64,000 nucleotides of DNA from Myxococcota bacterium (GTDB lineage: Bacteria; Myxococcota_A; Polyangia; Palsa-1104; JAEUJZ01): positions 62,001 through 126,000 of the forward strand of contig JANWXW010000039.1 in assembly GCA_025057315.1 (NCBI GenBank), given 5' to 3'. Made by a program: the position numbers and the translations under genes. The notes under the pieces are model-generated. The model was given only the letters and a program-made list of their open reading frames with translations, was not told where the DNA came from and did not search any database. This document shows, piece by piece, positions 10,471-17,974 of this stretch. How positions within the stretch are numbered: the first letter of the stretch is position 1; each line of letters starts with the position of its first letter.

Positions 10471-11388
10471 ATGACCTCGCCTGCCCCCCGCCTGGAGCCG
10501 CCGCCGCTGGCGGATCTCGTCCACACCGTGTGTGCCCTGGCCGATGAGCTGCCGCCGGTGCGGCTGCTGCCCGGCGAGCGCATGGTGCTGGGCGGACGGC
10601 TCTACCGCGAGGCGCCGCATGCGGTTCGCCTGCTGGCCCGCGCCCTGGAGCAGGGCGGGGAGTTGTTTGCCGACGTGCCGCTGCGGCCGGCGGATCTGCT
10701 GGAACGCCAGCGGCGGGCGCTGGCCTATCAGCGTCTGGCCCGCGCCCTGCAGCGGGTCGCCCAGCAGGCGCAGGACTGCTATCTTGTAGAGCAAGCGGCG
10801 CTCATCGATGATCTACAGGCCGCCGTGCGTCAGGTGCGTGCGGACCGTGCCCGCGCCTTCCCCCACCCGCAGGCGGGGCTGCGCGCGCTGGCCTTGATGG
10901 ATCTGGAGGAGCAGCTGGCGCAGCTGCGCCGGGGCCGGGCCCACCGTGCCCCCGCCTCTTCCCGGCGCCGCGCCGTCTGCGCTGCCCGGCAGCTGCACGC
11001 TCAGGAGCGTGCCGAGCAGCTCGTGCGGGGCCTCCATCGCGCCGGCGGCCCACCGCCGAGCGGAGATCCGAATTCCGCGCAGCAGATGCACGCTCCGTGC
11101 AACGCCAACCCAACGGAAAACACAAACGACCCGCATTTTGCCTCTTTACATCCTCCATTCCGGCCCCATACAGCTTCCGTAGCGCGTTGTTGCAAGGAGG
11201 CCGGCGATGTCCCTCAGCGAGATCCTGCGGCGGTTTCAGCCTGCCCCCCCGCCTGGGGTGGATCCGATCGTTCCTTCCGCTCGTCTGCTGGCGCTGCGGG
11301 ACCGGCTGGGGACGGTGCTGGGCCAGTCCCGGCTGCTGCAGGTGCTGGAGCTCGAGCCGCCGACGGTGTCGCCGGGCCAGGACCATGA
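10471..11388 (+). CDS. Helical protein of unknown function, first of a paralogous triad, 3' end uncertain
   Basis: Start ATG 10471 follows gaggggggc. The first 150 or so residues look genuine and almost entirely helical (LADLVHTVCALADELPPVRL, then PADLLERQRRALAYQRLARA). They align with the protein at 11860: LADLV..ALADELP with LAGLA..ALQAELG, and PADLLERQ with PATLEERD. After about residue 160 the composition changes to Ser/Pro/His-rich and the frame stays open across the strong start of the next gene to a stop at 11386-11388. That long overlap is unlikely to be native, so the original 3' end may be lost by frameshift, or this is a degraded copy. No domain is recognised. Confidence 0.5.
   Translation: MTSPAPRLEPPPLADLVHTVCALADELPPVRLLPGERMVLGGRLYREAPHAVRLLARALEQGGELFADVPLRPADLLERQRRALAYQRLARALQRVAQQAQDCYLVEQAALIDDLQAAVRQVRADRARAFPHPQAGLRALALMDLEEQLAQLRRGRAHRAPASSRRRAVCAARQLHAQERAEQLVRGLHRAGGPPPSGDPNSAQQMHAPCNANPTENTNDPHFASLHPPFRPHTASVARCCKEAGDVPQRDPAAVSACPPAWGGSDRSFRSSAGAAGPAGDGAGPVPAAAGAGARAADGVAGPGP
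11145..11173 (+). promoter_or_regulatory. Possible sigma-70-like promoter
   Basis: TTTACA (11145-11150) and ATACAG (11168-11173), spaced by 17 bp, lie in a locally AT-richer patch 33 bp before the start at 11207. The match is moderate and unverified. Confidence 0.3.
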
Positions 11389-11863
11389 GGCGCTGCTGCT
11401 GGCGGCGCGGCGTCTGGCCCGCGGGCCGATCGGGTCGCGCATCGCGGCGCGCGCCGGGGCGGACGAGGCGACGCTGCAGGAGCTGGTGCAGGCCCACGCG
11501 GTCATCTCCCAGGGCGAGGCGGCCTTTGCCCGGCTGGCCCTGACGGCCCGCCGGGGGATGGCGCTGCTGCTGGCCGACCTGACCGAGCGGGTCGACCGGA
11601 TCGACGAGGCCATCGAGGCGGTGCTGCACACCGCGACGCCGGCTGAGCGCGTCCAGATCGAGGTTCACTTCCAGGCCGATGAGCACCTGCGCCGCCGCGG
11701 CGAGCGGGCGCAGCAGGCCCGACGCGATCGCCGCGAGGCCCGGCGCGCGCTGCTGCTGGGCTGCCTGAGCGAGGAGCGGCGCCGGACCCAGGCGCTTTGG
11801 ACGTTGGAGCGCCTGCGCGCCCTGCCGCTGCCCCCCCGCAAACCCCCGGAGGGACGTCCATGA
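11207..11863 (+). CDS. Helical protein of unknown function, second of triad
   Basis: A 218-residue protein preceded by AAGGAGG, one of the best ribosome-binding sites in the window. It is Leu/Ala/Arg/Glu-rich and predicted all-helical, with no signal peptide, membrane span or Cys pattern. A central segment (ADEATLQELVQAHAVIS) corresponds to QDPATLEERDAQISALL of the next gene, and both are followed by an Ala/Arg-rich helix, so the genes appear distantly paralogous. The C-terminal 50 residues are very basic (RRDRREARRALLLG). It overlaps the next gene by four bases (ATGA), which indicates translational coupling. I do not recognise the family; a cytoplasmic scaffold or adaptor is only a guess. 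Confidence 0.75.
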   Translation: MSLSEILRRFQPAPPPGVDPIVPSARLLALRDRLGTVLGQSRLLQVLELEPPTVSPGQDHEALLLAARRLARGPIGSRIAARAGADEATLQELVQAHAVISQGEAAFARLALTARRGMALLLADLTERVDRIDEAIEAVLHTATPAERVQIEVHFQADEHLRRRGERAQQARRDRREARRALLLGCLSEERRRTQALWTLERLRALPLPPRKPPEGRP

Positions 11864-12585
11864 GGATCCTGAGCCGCCCCCGGCCGCCGCGCCAGGGCCG
11901 TTTGGTCACCCGCCCCCACCGTGCCAGCCAGGTGCCCGAGCTGTCGTTGGAGCAGTTGGCGGGGCTGGCCGAACACGCCGTGGCGCTCCAGGCGGAGCTG
12001 GGCGTGCCCCCGCTGACCCCCGAGGAGGACCGCGACCTGGTGCTGGTGCTGGATCCGCGCGTCCGGGTCACGGCCGATGCGCTCGCCCACACCCTGGCAG
12101 GCGTGCCCCAGGTGGCCCAGCGCAGCGGGCAGGACCCGGCCACGCTGGAGGAGCGCGACGCGCAGATCAGCGCCCTGCTGGGCGTGCAGCGTCTGGCCGA
12201 GCAGGCCGAGCGGGCCTTTCGCCGGCTGCGGGTGCTCGCCTATGCGGTAGAAGAAGAGATCTTGGCGCAGCTGGCCGAGGAGCTGGCGCGGGAAAAGGCG
12301 GCGCTGGCGGACCGGCCCGAGGAGCTGGCCCGGCTGCTGGGCGAGGCGGCCGATCTGGAGGAGCTGGTGGCCCAGGGCCGGGAGCGGCAGCGGGCCTCGC
12401 GGGCCGCGACGGCACGGGAGGCAGAGGCGGTGGCCGAGCAGGTGGCCGCCAGCCAGGCCGAGGCGCGGGCCCTGCGCACGCTGGTGGCCATCCACGCCGG
12501 CGAGCCGGTGAGCGAGCAGGAGGTGGCGGAGGCCGAAGCCTACCTGACGAGGCTGGCGGGACAGGGGCGCGCGCAGCCCCGCTAG
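11860..12585 (+). CDS. Helical coiled-coil protein of unknown function, third of triad
   Basis: A 241-residue protein whose start overlaps the preceding stop (ATGA at 11860-11863). The basic N-terminus (RPRPPRQGRLVTRPHRAS) is followed by a helical domain (LSLEQLAGLAEHAVALQAEL, then LTPEEDRDLVLVLDP). A long Glu/Ala/Arg-rich coiled-coil-like stretch (about residues 110-220) follows. It resembles the product at 10471 in its first 100 residues and the one at 11207 in the middle. There is no signal or membrane span, so it is probably cytoplasmic. A lysozyme-like lipoprotein gene begins 112 bp downstream, but nothing shows a functional link. The family is unknown to me. Confidence 0.75.
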   Translation: MRILSRPRPPRQGRLVTRPHRASQVPELSLEQLAGLAEHAVALQAELGVPPLTPEEDRDLVLVLDPRVRVTADALAHTLAGVPQVAQRSGQDPATLEERDAQISALLGVQRLAEQAERAFRRLRVLAYAVEEEILAQLAEELAREKAALADRPEELARLLGEAADLEELVAQGRERQRASRAATAREAEAVAEQVAASQAEARALRTLVAIHAGEPVSEQEVAEAEAYLTRLAGQGRAQPR

Positions 12586-12696
12586 GCTGCAGACAGCCGG
12601 TTGCAGCCGGGGCCCGATCCCCCAGGGACGTTCGCGCAGCGCCTGGGCGCCCAGGGGCACAGGCAGCGGGCACAGGGGATGCTAGCTGTGAGGGGC

Positions 12697-13419
12697 ATGC
12701 GCACCCTCCTGATCATCCTGATCATCGGCCTGGGGCTAGGCGGGCTGCTGGGTTGTGGCCCCGCAGATCTGGAGGACCTGGTGGAAGACCCCCTGTCGGG
12801 CGAGCAGCTGGATGCCGCCGCGGCCCGGGTGGACATGCACCATCTGCTGCGCGATGCCGACCTGACGGAGGGAGGCCACATCACGGTGCAGCAGGTGCAG
12901 GACTTCCTGCAGCGCAAGGGCGGCCTGCTCGCCCGCTACCGCGATCCGGAGGCGGGGGGGCGCACGGCGGCCGAGATCATTGTCGAGCAGGGGCGGGCTC
13001 ACCGCATCCACCCGGTGTACCTGCTGGCCCGCATCCAGACCGAGTCGTCGCTGGTATCGGGCCACGTTCCGGCGCGGCTGCCCCGCGCCGCTGGCTGTGG
13101 CTGCCCCGATGGGGCTGGGTGCAGCAGCGCCTACGCCGGCTTTGCCCGCCAGGTGCAGTGCGCCGCCGAAAAGATGCGCAGCTATCTGCGCGATCTGGAG
13201 GCAGGCCGACCGACCGTGTCTGGCTGGCGTCCGGGCGTGGCCCGCAGCACGCTGGACCCCTGCCGTGTCGTGCCGGCCAACCGGGCCACCGCGGCCCTGT
13301 ACACCTACACCCCGTGGGTGGGGGCGTATGCCGTGCAGTGTGGCCGCCGTTCGGTGGGCGGCTCGTCGCTGCTGGCGGCCCTCTACGGCACCTACCGGCA
13401 GGATCCGGTCTTCCGCTGA
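12697..13419 (+). CDS. Lysozyme-like/glucosaminidase-like lipoprotein
   Basis: A predicted lipoprotein with signal MRTLLIILIIGLGLGGLLGC (lipobox LLGC). The mature domain has the pattern of a little-studied lysozyme-superfamily group: VYLLARIQTESSL (the catalytic Glu would lie in this helix), then GCGCPDGAGC, YAGFARQVQCAAEKMRSYL and NRATAALYTYTPWVG. Related proteins with 'LL...Q.E.SL', 'GYGCPD' and 'YTPH' blocks are annotated as glucosaminidase or transglycosylase-like. The likely role is peptidoglycan cleavage or sensing in the periplasm. Several Cys (GCGC, C at the ends) suggest disulfides. The start at 12697 was chosen for the signal; 12679 is also in frame. Enzymatic activity is inferred. 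Confidence 0.65.
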   Translation: MRTLLIILIIGLGLGGLLGCGPADLEDLVEDPLSGEQLDAAAARVDMHHLLRDADLTEGGHITVQQVQDFLQRKGGLLARYRDPEAGGRTAAEIIVEQGRAHRIHPVYLLARIQTESSLVSGHVPARLPRAAGCGCPDGAGCSSAYAGFARQVQCAAEKMRSYLRDLEAGRPTVSGWRPGVARSTLDPCRVVPANRATAALYTYTPWVGAYAVQCGRRSVGGSSLLAALYGTYRQDPVFR

Positions 13420-13426
13420 GCCGGCC

Positions 13427-15412
13427 TTAGGGCTGGGCCGGGCGCGAACCTTGGGGCCGAAACCGAAACTCGTAGGCGAGGCGGACGTAGTGGGCGCCGG
13501 TCAAGGGGGGAAAGCGCACGCTGCGCAGGGCCTGCTCCACGCACGCCGATGCCTCCGGCCCATCGTGGCTCAGCTCGCCGATGGTGCCATCGGCCTGCAC
13601 CTGCAGCTGCACGCGCAGCCGCTGCGGCGGCTCGGCCAGGGGGAAGCACCGCCGCAGCGCCGGCCAGGCCTGCTCGCGCAGCACGCTGTCCACGAGCCGA
13701 CCGTGGATGCCGGTGCTGCTGCCGCGCCCCCCGCCCCGGGTGGCGATGCGCTTTTTGAAGATCGTCTCGACCCGGCCGCTCACCTCGCCCAGGCGGGCCT
13801 CTTTGGCGCCCAGTGCGGTGCGCACCAGGTCGAGCTGCTGCTCCTGCGCGGCGAGCCGCTGCTGGGCCTGGGCCAGCTGGGCGCGGGTGTGCGCGTGCGC
13901 CTGCCGCTCGCGTTCCAGGTCCTCGGTGGCGCCCTGCAGGTGCAGCCTCAGGGTCGTCAGATCGCGGTGTGCTCCGGCCGCGGCCCGCTGGGCGGCGCGG
14001 CGACTCCAGGCCAGGGAGGCCACGGTGCCCAGCAGCCCGGCCATCACGGCCAGCAGGGCGCACAGGATGCCAAGCTGCCGGCGACGGTGCGCGGCCTCCT
14101 GCTGCCGCCGCTGGAACTCCTGCTGCACCTGCTGCGCCTCCCAGCGCTGCTGATCCTCGCGCCGCGCCTGCTGCAGGCTGGCCAGCAGCAGCCCGCGCTC
14201 GGCCGCGCTCACGTCCTCGCGGCCCTCGGCCCAGCGCAGGGCCTCGATCAGCTCGTCGCCGCGCAGCAGCGTGGCCGGATCCTCCGGGTGCTCGCGCCAG
14301 GCCGCTGCGCGCGCTGCCAGCAACCGCTCGCTCTGCCGGCGGGCGGCCCAGGCCTCGTCGAACAGACGCGCCAGCAGGCGGCAGCGCACCCGGATGTGGG
14401 GCTCGCCACCGACGGGAACCTCCACGATCAAGCCGGTGGCTGCCAGGGCCCGCTGCGCCGGGTCCTCCGGCCGGGACGGCAGCTGCCCCTGGGCCAGCAG
14501 CTGTCGGTACAAGTTCAGCTGCGCGCCGGCCAGCGGCTGGTCTGGCCGCAGCCGCTGCTCGATGCCCAGCAGCAGCGGATCGGCCAGGCCGCCCGGCCCG
14601 CAGAGCGTGCGCATCGCCAGCTGCTCCAGATGTGCCGCGGCCTCTGCGGCGGTGGGCGCGCAGGGGCGGTCCGGATCGTGGCACAGGGCCTGCCACAGCC
14701 GCACCGTCAGCCCAGGGTGGCCCGCGGTCCAGGACAGCACCGCCTCCAGCCACAGCCTGGCGTCGGCGTCTGGCAGGGCAGGCAGGAGCGCGGCGGCCTC
14801 CTCGGCATCCAGGTGGCCCAGCAGGAAGGTACGGGCCAGGTCGCCCAGGCCCAGCTCCGCCGCCTCCGCGGAGCCAAACCCACAGAAGGCCAGCCGGGCC
14901 CAGGTCGGGTCCATGCTGCGGGCATCGCGCATCGAGCGCAGCGCCCCGGGCAGATCGTGGCGGAGGAAGGGCCGCCCCAGCACCACCTCCAGCCCATCCA
15001 GCAACAGGATGACCTTGCCGAAGAGGCGGCTGAGCACCTCCACCCGGACAAAGCGCTGCCACCGCTGGGCGGGCGTCAGGTCCTGCGCGCGCCGCCAGAA
15101 GGCATCCGGATCGGGCAGGCGCAGGCTGCGGGCCACCTGCTGGGCCAGCGCCAGGAACCACCGGTCCGCCTCCTGCCCCTCGGCGTCGTGCAGGGACAGG
15201 TAGGCACAGGCCATGCCCTGCTCCAGCAGGCGCGCTTGCAGGTGGAGCGCCAGGCTGGACTTGCCACAGCCGGGCGGCCCTAGCACCAGGCAGGACATCC
15301 CCTCGGTCAGCCCGGCCAGCACCTCGGCCTCCACGGAGCGGGCCACGTACAGCGCGCCGGCTGCCACCGGCCCGCCGACCTGCAGCGGCGGGAGGCGAGG
15401 GGAATCTGGCAT
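13427..15412 (-). CDS. P-loop (STAND/AAA-like) ATPase fused through a membrane span and coiled coil to a TonB/AgmX-like C-terminal domain
   Basis: A 661-residue protein with an unusual layout. Residues 12-240 form an AAA-like NTPase (the ligand-docking start GGPVAAGALYVAR resembles AAA_35 proteins): Walker A GPPGCGKSS (45-53) and Walker B VILLLDGLE (134-142). Residues 260-440 are helical. One membrane span lies at 447-469, followed by a coiled coil (about 475-545). The C-terminus (575-661) has RLVDSVLREQAWPALRRCF and RVQLQVQADGTIGE, then an ACVEQALRSVRFP motif, the pattern of the AgmX/PglI and TonB-like C-terminal domain found in myxobacterial envelope proteins. By topology the ATPase is cytoplasmic and the TonB-like end periplasmic. 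The function is not known. Confidence 0.7.
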   Translation of the reverse strand: MPDSPRLPPLQVGGPVAAGALYVARSVEAEVLAGLTEGMSCLVLGPPGCGKSSLALHLQARLLEQGMACAYLSLHDAEGQEADRWFLALAQQVARSLRLPDPDAFWRRAQDLTPAQRWQRFVRVEVLSRLFGKVILLLDGLEVVLGRPFLRHDLPGALRSMRDARSMDPTWARLAFCGFGSAEAAELGLGDLARTFLLGHLDAEEAAALLPALPDADARLWLEAVLSWTAGHPGLTVRLWQALCHDPDRPCAPTAAEAAAHLEQLAMRTLCGPGGLADPLLLGIEQRLRPDQPLAGAQLNLYRQLLAQGQLPSRPEDPAQRALAATGLIVEVPVGGEPHIRVRCRLLARLFDEAWAARRQSERLLAARAAAWREHPEDPATLLRGDELIEALRWAEGREDVSAAERGLLLASLQQARREDQQRWEAQQVQQEFQRRQQEAAHRRRQLGILCALLAVMAGLLGTVASLAWSRRAAQRAAAGAHRDLTTLRLHLQGATEDLERERQAHAHTRAQLAQAQQRLAAQEQQLDLVRTALGAKEARLGEVSGRVETIFKKRIATRGGGRGSSTGIHGRLVDSVLREQAWPALRRCFPLAEPPQRLRVQLQVQADGTIGELSHDGPEASACVEQALRSVRFPPLTGAHYVRLAYEFRFRPQGSRPAQP

Positions 15413-15516
15413 GCGGAAGGGCTGGCCTCTGCCCCGCAGTCTACCTCACGGTCGTGGCGGCGAGAAGGGACGGGTTGGGCGGCAGTCTGCCCGTGCCCCC
15501 GGCTCCAGGTGGTACT

Positions 15517-15549
15517 ACGGTGCTACCAAGGTGCTGCTAAGGTGCTGCT
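15517..15549 (+). repeat. 11-bp tandem repeat carrying ribosome-binding-site-like motif
   Basis: aaggtgctgct occurs at 15528-15538 and 15539-15549, preceded by the degenerate acggtgctacc (15517-15527). Another AAG follows directly before the ATG at 15553. Each unit includes AAGGTG, the only Shine-Dalgarno candidate for the downstream gene, so copy number changes would alter its spacing. Confidence 0.6.
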
Positions 15550-15552
15550 AAG

Positions 15553-17103
15553 ATGTCGGCGATGGACTGGCGCCCGGCCCTGCGCCCCGACCTGCAACGG
15601 CTGCCCCCCGAGCCCGGTGGGGCGGGCGGTCAGGTGCTCCTGGACCCGGTGCTGAACCGGCGCATCGTCCTGGGGCCGGCCTCTTGCGCCATGGTCCCGC
15701 TGCTGGACGGGACCCACCCGCTGCAGCAGGTGCTGGCCCAGGGGGCCGCGGCTCCAGGGGGTGGGGGGCTGCAGGGGGCCGAGCGGGCCCTGCGCGCCAT
15801 GCTGCTGCTCTATCTGATAGAGGGGGTGGGCCAGGAGCTGCTCGAGCGCGCGCGCGCGGTGCAGGGCGGGCTGCAGCCGCTGGAGCCGGTGTTCCTGCCG
15901 GAGACCCGCTTTGCCTGCCAGGGCAGCGGTGACTGCTGCCGCAGCACCAGCTGGGGTCCGCTGACCGAGGCGGATGTGGCCCGGCTGGAGGCGCTGCCGA
16001 TCGAGGAGCACTACCCCTACCTGGGGCCCGGTCCGTATGTGGAGCAGCGTCCCATGGCCGACGGCACGCAGCGGCCCTTTTTGCGCACCTTTGGCCAGCA
16101 GTGCATCTTCCAGCTGCCGGATCGGCGCTGTGGCCTGCAGGTGGCCTTCGGCGCAGAGGCCAAGCCGGCCCTGTGCCGGCTCTACCCCTACCAGCAGCTG
16201 CCGACCCTGTTTGGCCGGCTGATCTACGACCGCAGCGAGTGCGCCACCTTCGCCCTGAGTGCCTGCCAGGGGCCGACGCTGGAGCAGGACCTGCCGCGGG
16301 TGCTGGCCCTGCTGCCCCCGCCGCAGGAGCTGTACCACCCGCAGGTGCTGCTCGAGGACGATCTGCCATGTGACTATGGTTTGTTTTACCGGCTGCAGCA
16401 GGCGCTGCTGCGGGCGCTGGAGGTGCCGGGGGGCGGGCCGGGCGGCCGGCTGCTGCTGTATGCCGCCTGGCTGCGTGCCTTCCTGGAGGGGCTGGCCCGC
16501 GTTGCGCTGGCGCCGGGGGAGCCCGAGCGCACGCTCCAGGCCGTGCTGGCCGCTCCGCCCCCGGTGGGGGAGCCGGCGGGGGAGCCGGGGCTGGTCGCGC
16601 TGGCCACGGTGGCCGCCGCGCTGCGCCAGGAGCTGCTGCCGCACCAGATGGGGGTGGAGCGAGCCGGAGGACGCCGCATCCAGCCGCAGCTCATGGAGCT
16701 GGACGAGGCGCTGGGAGCCATCCAGGCGCTGGCGCTGGAGGGGGCTGGAGGGCCCCGGGCACCCGAGCGGCTGGCTCGCCTCAGGGCGGTGGCGGCCGAC
16801 GATCCCGCCATCGACGAGGCGCTGCGGCGCTCGCTGCGCAACCAGATCGTCAGCGATCGGGCCCTGGTGGGGGACCGGCCGCGGGCAGGGCTGGTGCGGG
16901 CGGCGATGGTCCAGCTGGTGGCGCTGACCCGAGCGCGCCAGCTGGCTGCGGGGCGGGGTGCCCCGCAGGTGGGCTTGGGCGACTTCAATGCCGGCCATGC
17001 CCTGGCCGTGCGCCTGCTGAACCAAGAGCGGCTCCATCGGGTCTTTGTGGCCCATGAAGCGCAGGCCCTGGACATGGCCGCGGCCGTGCCTCTTGTTATG
17101 TAG
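15553..17103 (+). CDS. YkgJ-family Cys-cluster protein with PqqD-like N-terminal region
   Basis: A 516-residue protein with the YkgJ/Fe-Zn-chelating Cys cluster: FACQGSGDCC (C122, C128, C129), then GQQCIF, RRCGLQ and ALCRLYPY, the consensus spacing of a metal-binding CxxxxxCC family. Residues 25-60 (DPVLNRRIVLGPASCAMVPL, then LDGTHPLQQVL) resemble the PqqD/RRE winged helix that presents peptides to radical-SAM enzymes; this is weaker. The C-terminal 250 residues are helical and unassigned. Related proteins include FliB-type lysine methylases, but no radical-SAM CxxxCxxC is seen. dapD follows after 34 bp, so co-transcription is plausible. Confidence 0.75.
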   Translation: MSAMDWRPALRPDLQRLPPEPGGAGGQVLLDPVLNRRIVLGPASCAMVPLLDGTHPLQQVLAQGAAAPGGGGLQGAERALRAMLLLYLIEGVGQELLERARAVQGGLQPLEPVFLPETRFACQGSGDCCRSTSWGPLTEADVARLEALPIEEHYPYLGPGPYVEQRPMADGTQRPFLRTFGQQCIFQLPDRRCGLQVAFGAEAKPALCRLYPYQQLPTLFGRLIYDRSECATFALSACQGPTLEQDLPRVLALLPPPQELYHPQVLLEDDLPCDYGLFYRLQQALLRALEVPGGGPGGRLLLYAAWLRAFLEGLARVALAPGEPERTLQAVLAAPPPVGEPAGEPGLVALATVAAALRQELLPHQMGVERAGGRRIQPQLMELDEALGAIQALALEGAGGPRAPERLARLRAVAADDPAIDEALRRSLRNQIVSDRALVGDRPRAGLVRAAMVQLVALTRARQLAAGRGAPQVGLGDFNAGHALAVRLLNQERLHRVFVAHEAQALDMAAAVPLVM

Positions 17104-17137
17104 CAAGATGTAGCGAGCCAAGCGAGACGCTCCTGCT

Positions 17138-17971
17138 ATGCTGCGCGAAATGGACACCAGCAGCTTGAAAAACCGCATCGAGGCCGCATTCCGCGACCGC
17201 TCGCTCCTGAACGATCGCTCCTTCCGCGACGCGGTGGAGGAGGTGGTGGCGGCGCTGGACCGCGGCGCCCTGCGCGTGGCGGAAAAGCGCGAAGGGGTCT
17301 GGCACACCCACACCTGGATCCAGCAGGCCATCCTGCTCTACTTCGCTCTGCGGCCGATGGAGCCGATGGTGCTGGGGGGCCTGGAATTCTGCGACAAGAT
17401 CCCGGTCAAGCGTGGCCTGCAGCAGGCGGGCGTACGGGTGGTGCCGCCCGGGGTGGCGCGCTATGGCAGCTACCTGGCTCCGGGCACGATCCTGATGCCG
17501 GGCTATGTCAACATCGGCGCCCGCATCGAGGAGGGGACGATGGTGGACACCTGGGCCACGGTGGGCAGCTGCGCGCAGGTTGGCCGCGGCGTGCACCTGT
17601 CCGGTGGGGTGGGGCTGGGCGGTGTGCTGGAGCCGCCCTCGTCGCGCCCGGTGATCATCGAAGATGGAGCCTTTGTTGGCTCGCGCTGCGTGGTCGTAGA
17701 GGGGGTGGTGGTCGAGACAGAGGCGGTGCTCGGGGCTGGCGTGGTGCTCACCGCCTCCACGCCGATCATCGATGTGACCGGCCGCGAGCCGCGGGTCATT
17801 CGCGGGCGGGTGCCTGCGCGCTCGGTGGTCATCCCTGGCACCACGCGCCGGACCTTCCCTGCGGGCGACTACGAGGTGCCCTGCGCCCTCATCATTGGCC
17901 AGCGCACCCCGTCGACTGATCAAAAGACCTCGCTCAACGAGGCCCTGCGCACCTTCCAGGTGCCGGTGTAG
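17138..17971 (+). CDS. dapD: 2,3,4,5-tetrahydropyridine-2,6-dicarboxylate N-succinyltransferase
   Basis: Adds a succinyl group from succinyl-CoA to tetrahydrodipicolinate, the first step of the succinylase branch to meso-diaminopimelate and lysine. At 277 residues it is the normal DapD size. A helical N-terminal domain (RPMEPMVLGGLEFCDKIPVK) precedes a left-handed beta-helix of hexapeptide repeats (PGTILMPGYVNIGARIEEGT, VDTWATVGSCAQVG, GGVLEPPSSRPVIIED), all strongly conserved. The start could also be the in-frame ATG at 17150. dapE begins four bases after the stop, and an aminotransferase overlaps dapE, forming a dap operon. Confidence 0.97.
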   Translation: MLREMDTSSLKNRIEAAFRDRSLLNDRSFRDAVEEVVAALDRGALRVAEKREGVWHTHTWIQQAILLYFALRPMEPMVLGGLEFCDKIPVKRGLQQAGVRVVPPGVARYGSYLAPGTILMPGYVNIGARIEEGTMVDTWATVGSCAQVGRGVHLSGGVGLGGVLEPPSSRPVIIEDGAFVGSRCVVVEGVVVETEAVLGAGVVLTASTPIIDVTGREPRVIRGRVPARSVVIPGTTRRTFPAGDYEVPCALIIGQRTPSTDQKTSLNEALRTFQVPV

Positions 17972-17974
17972 CGG

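Noticed and set aside
12980..15283. 767-residue plus-strand frame opposite the ATPase-TonB gene
   Set aside because: Gln/Ala/Arg-rich translation without motifs; the opposite strand has Walker A/B and TonB-like features.
15523..17331. 602-residue minus-strand frame opposite the YkgJ-family gene
   Set aside because: The real coding signal is on the plus strand (Cys cluster, then dapD).
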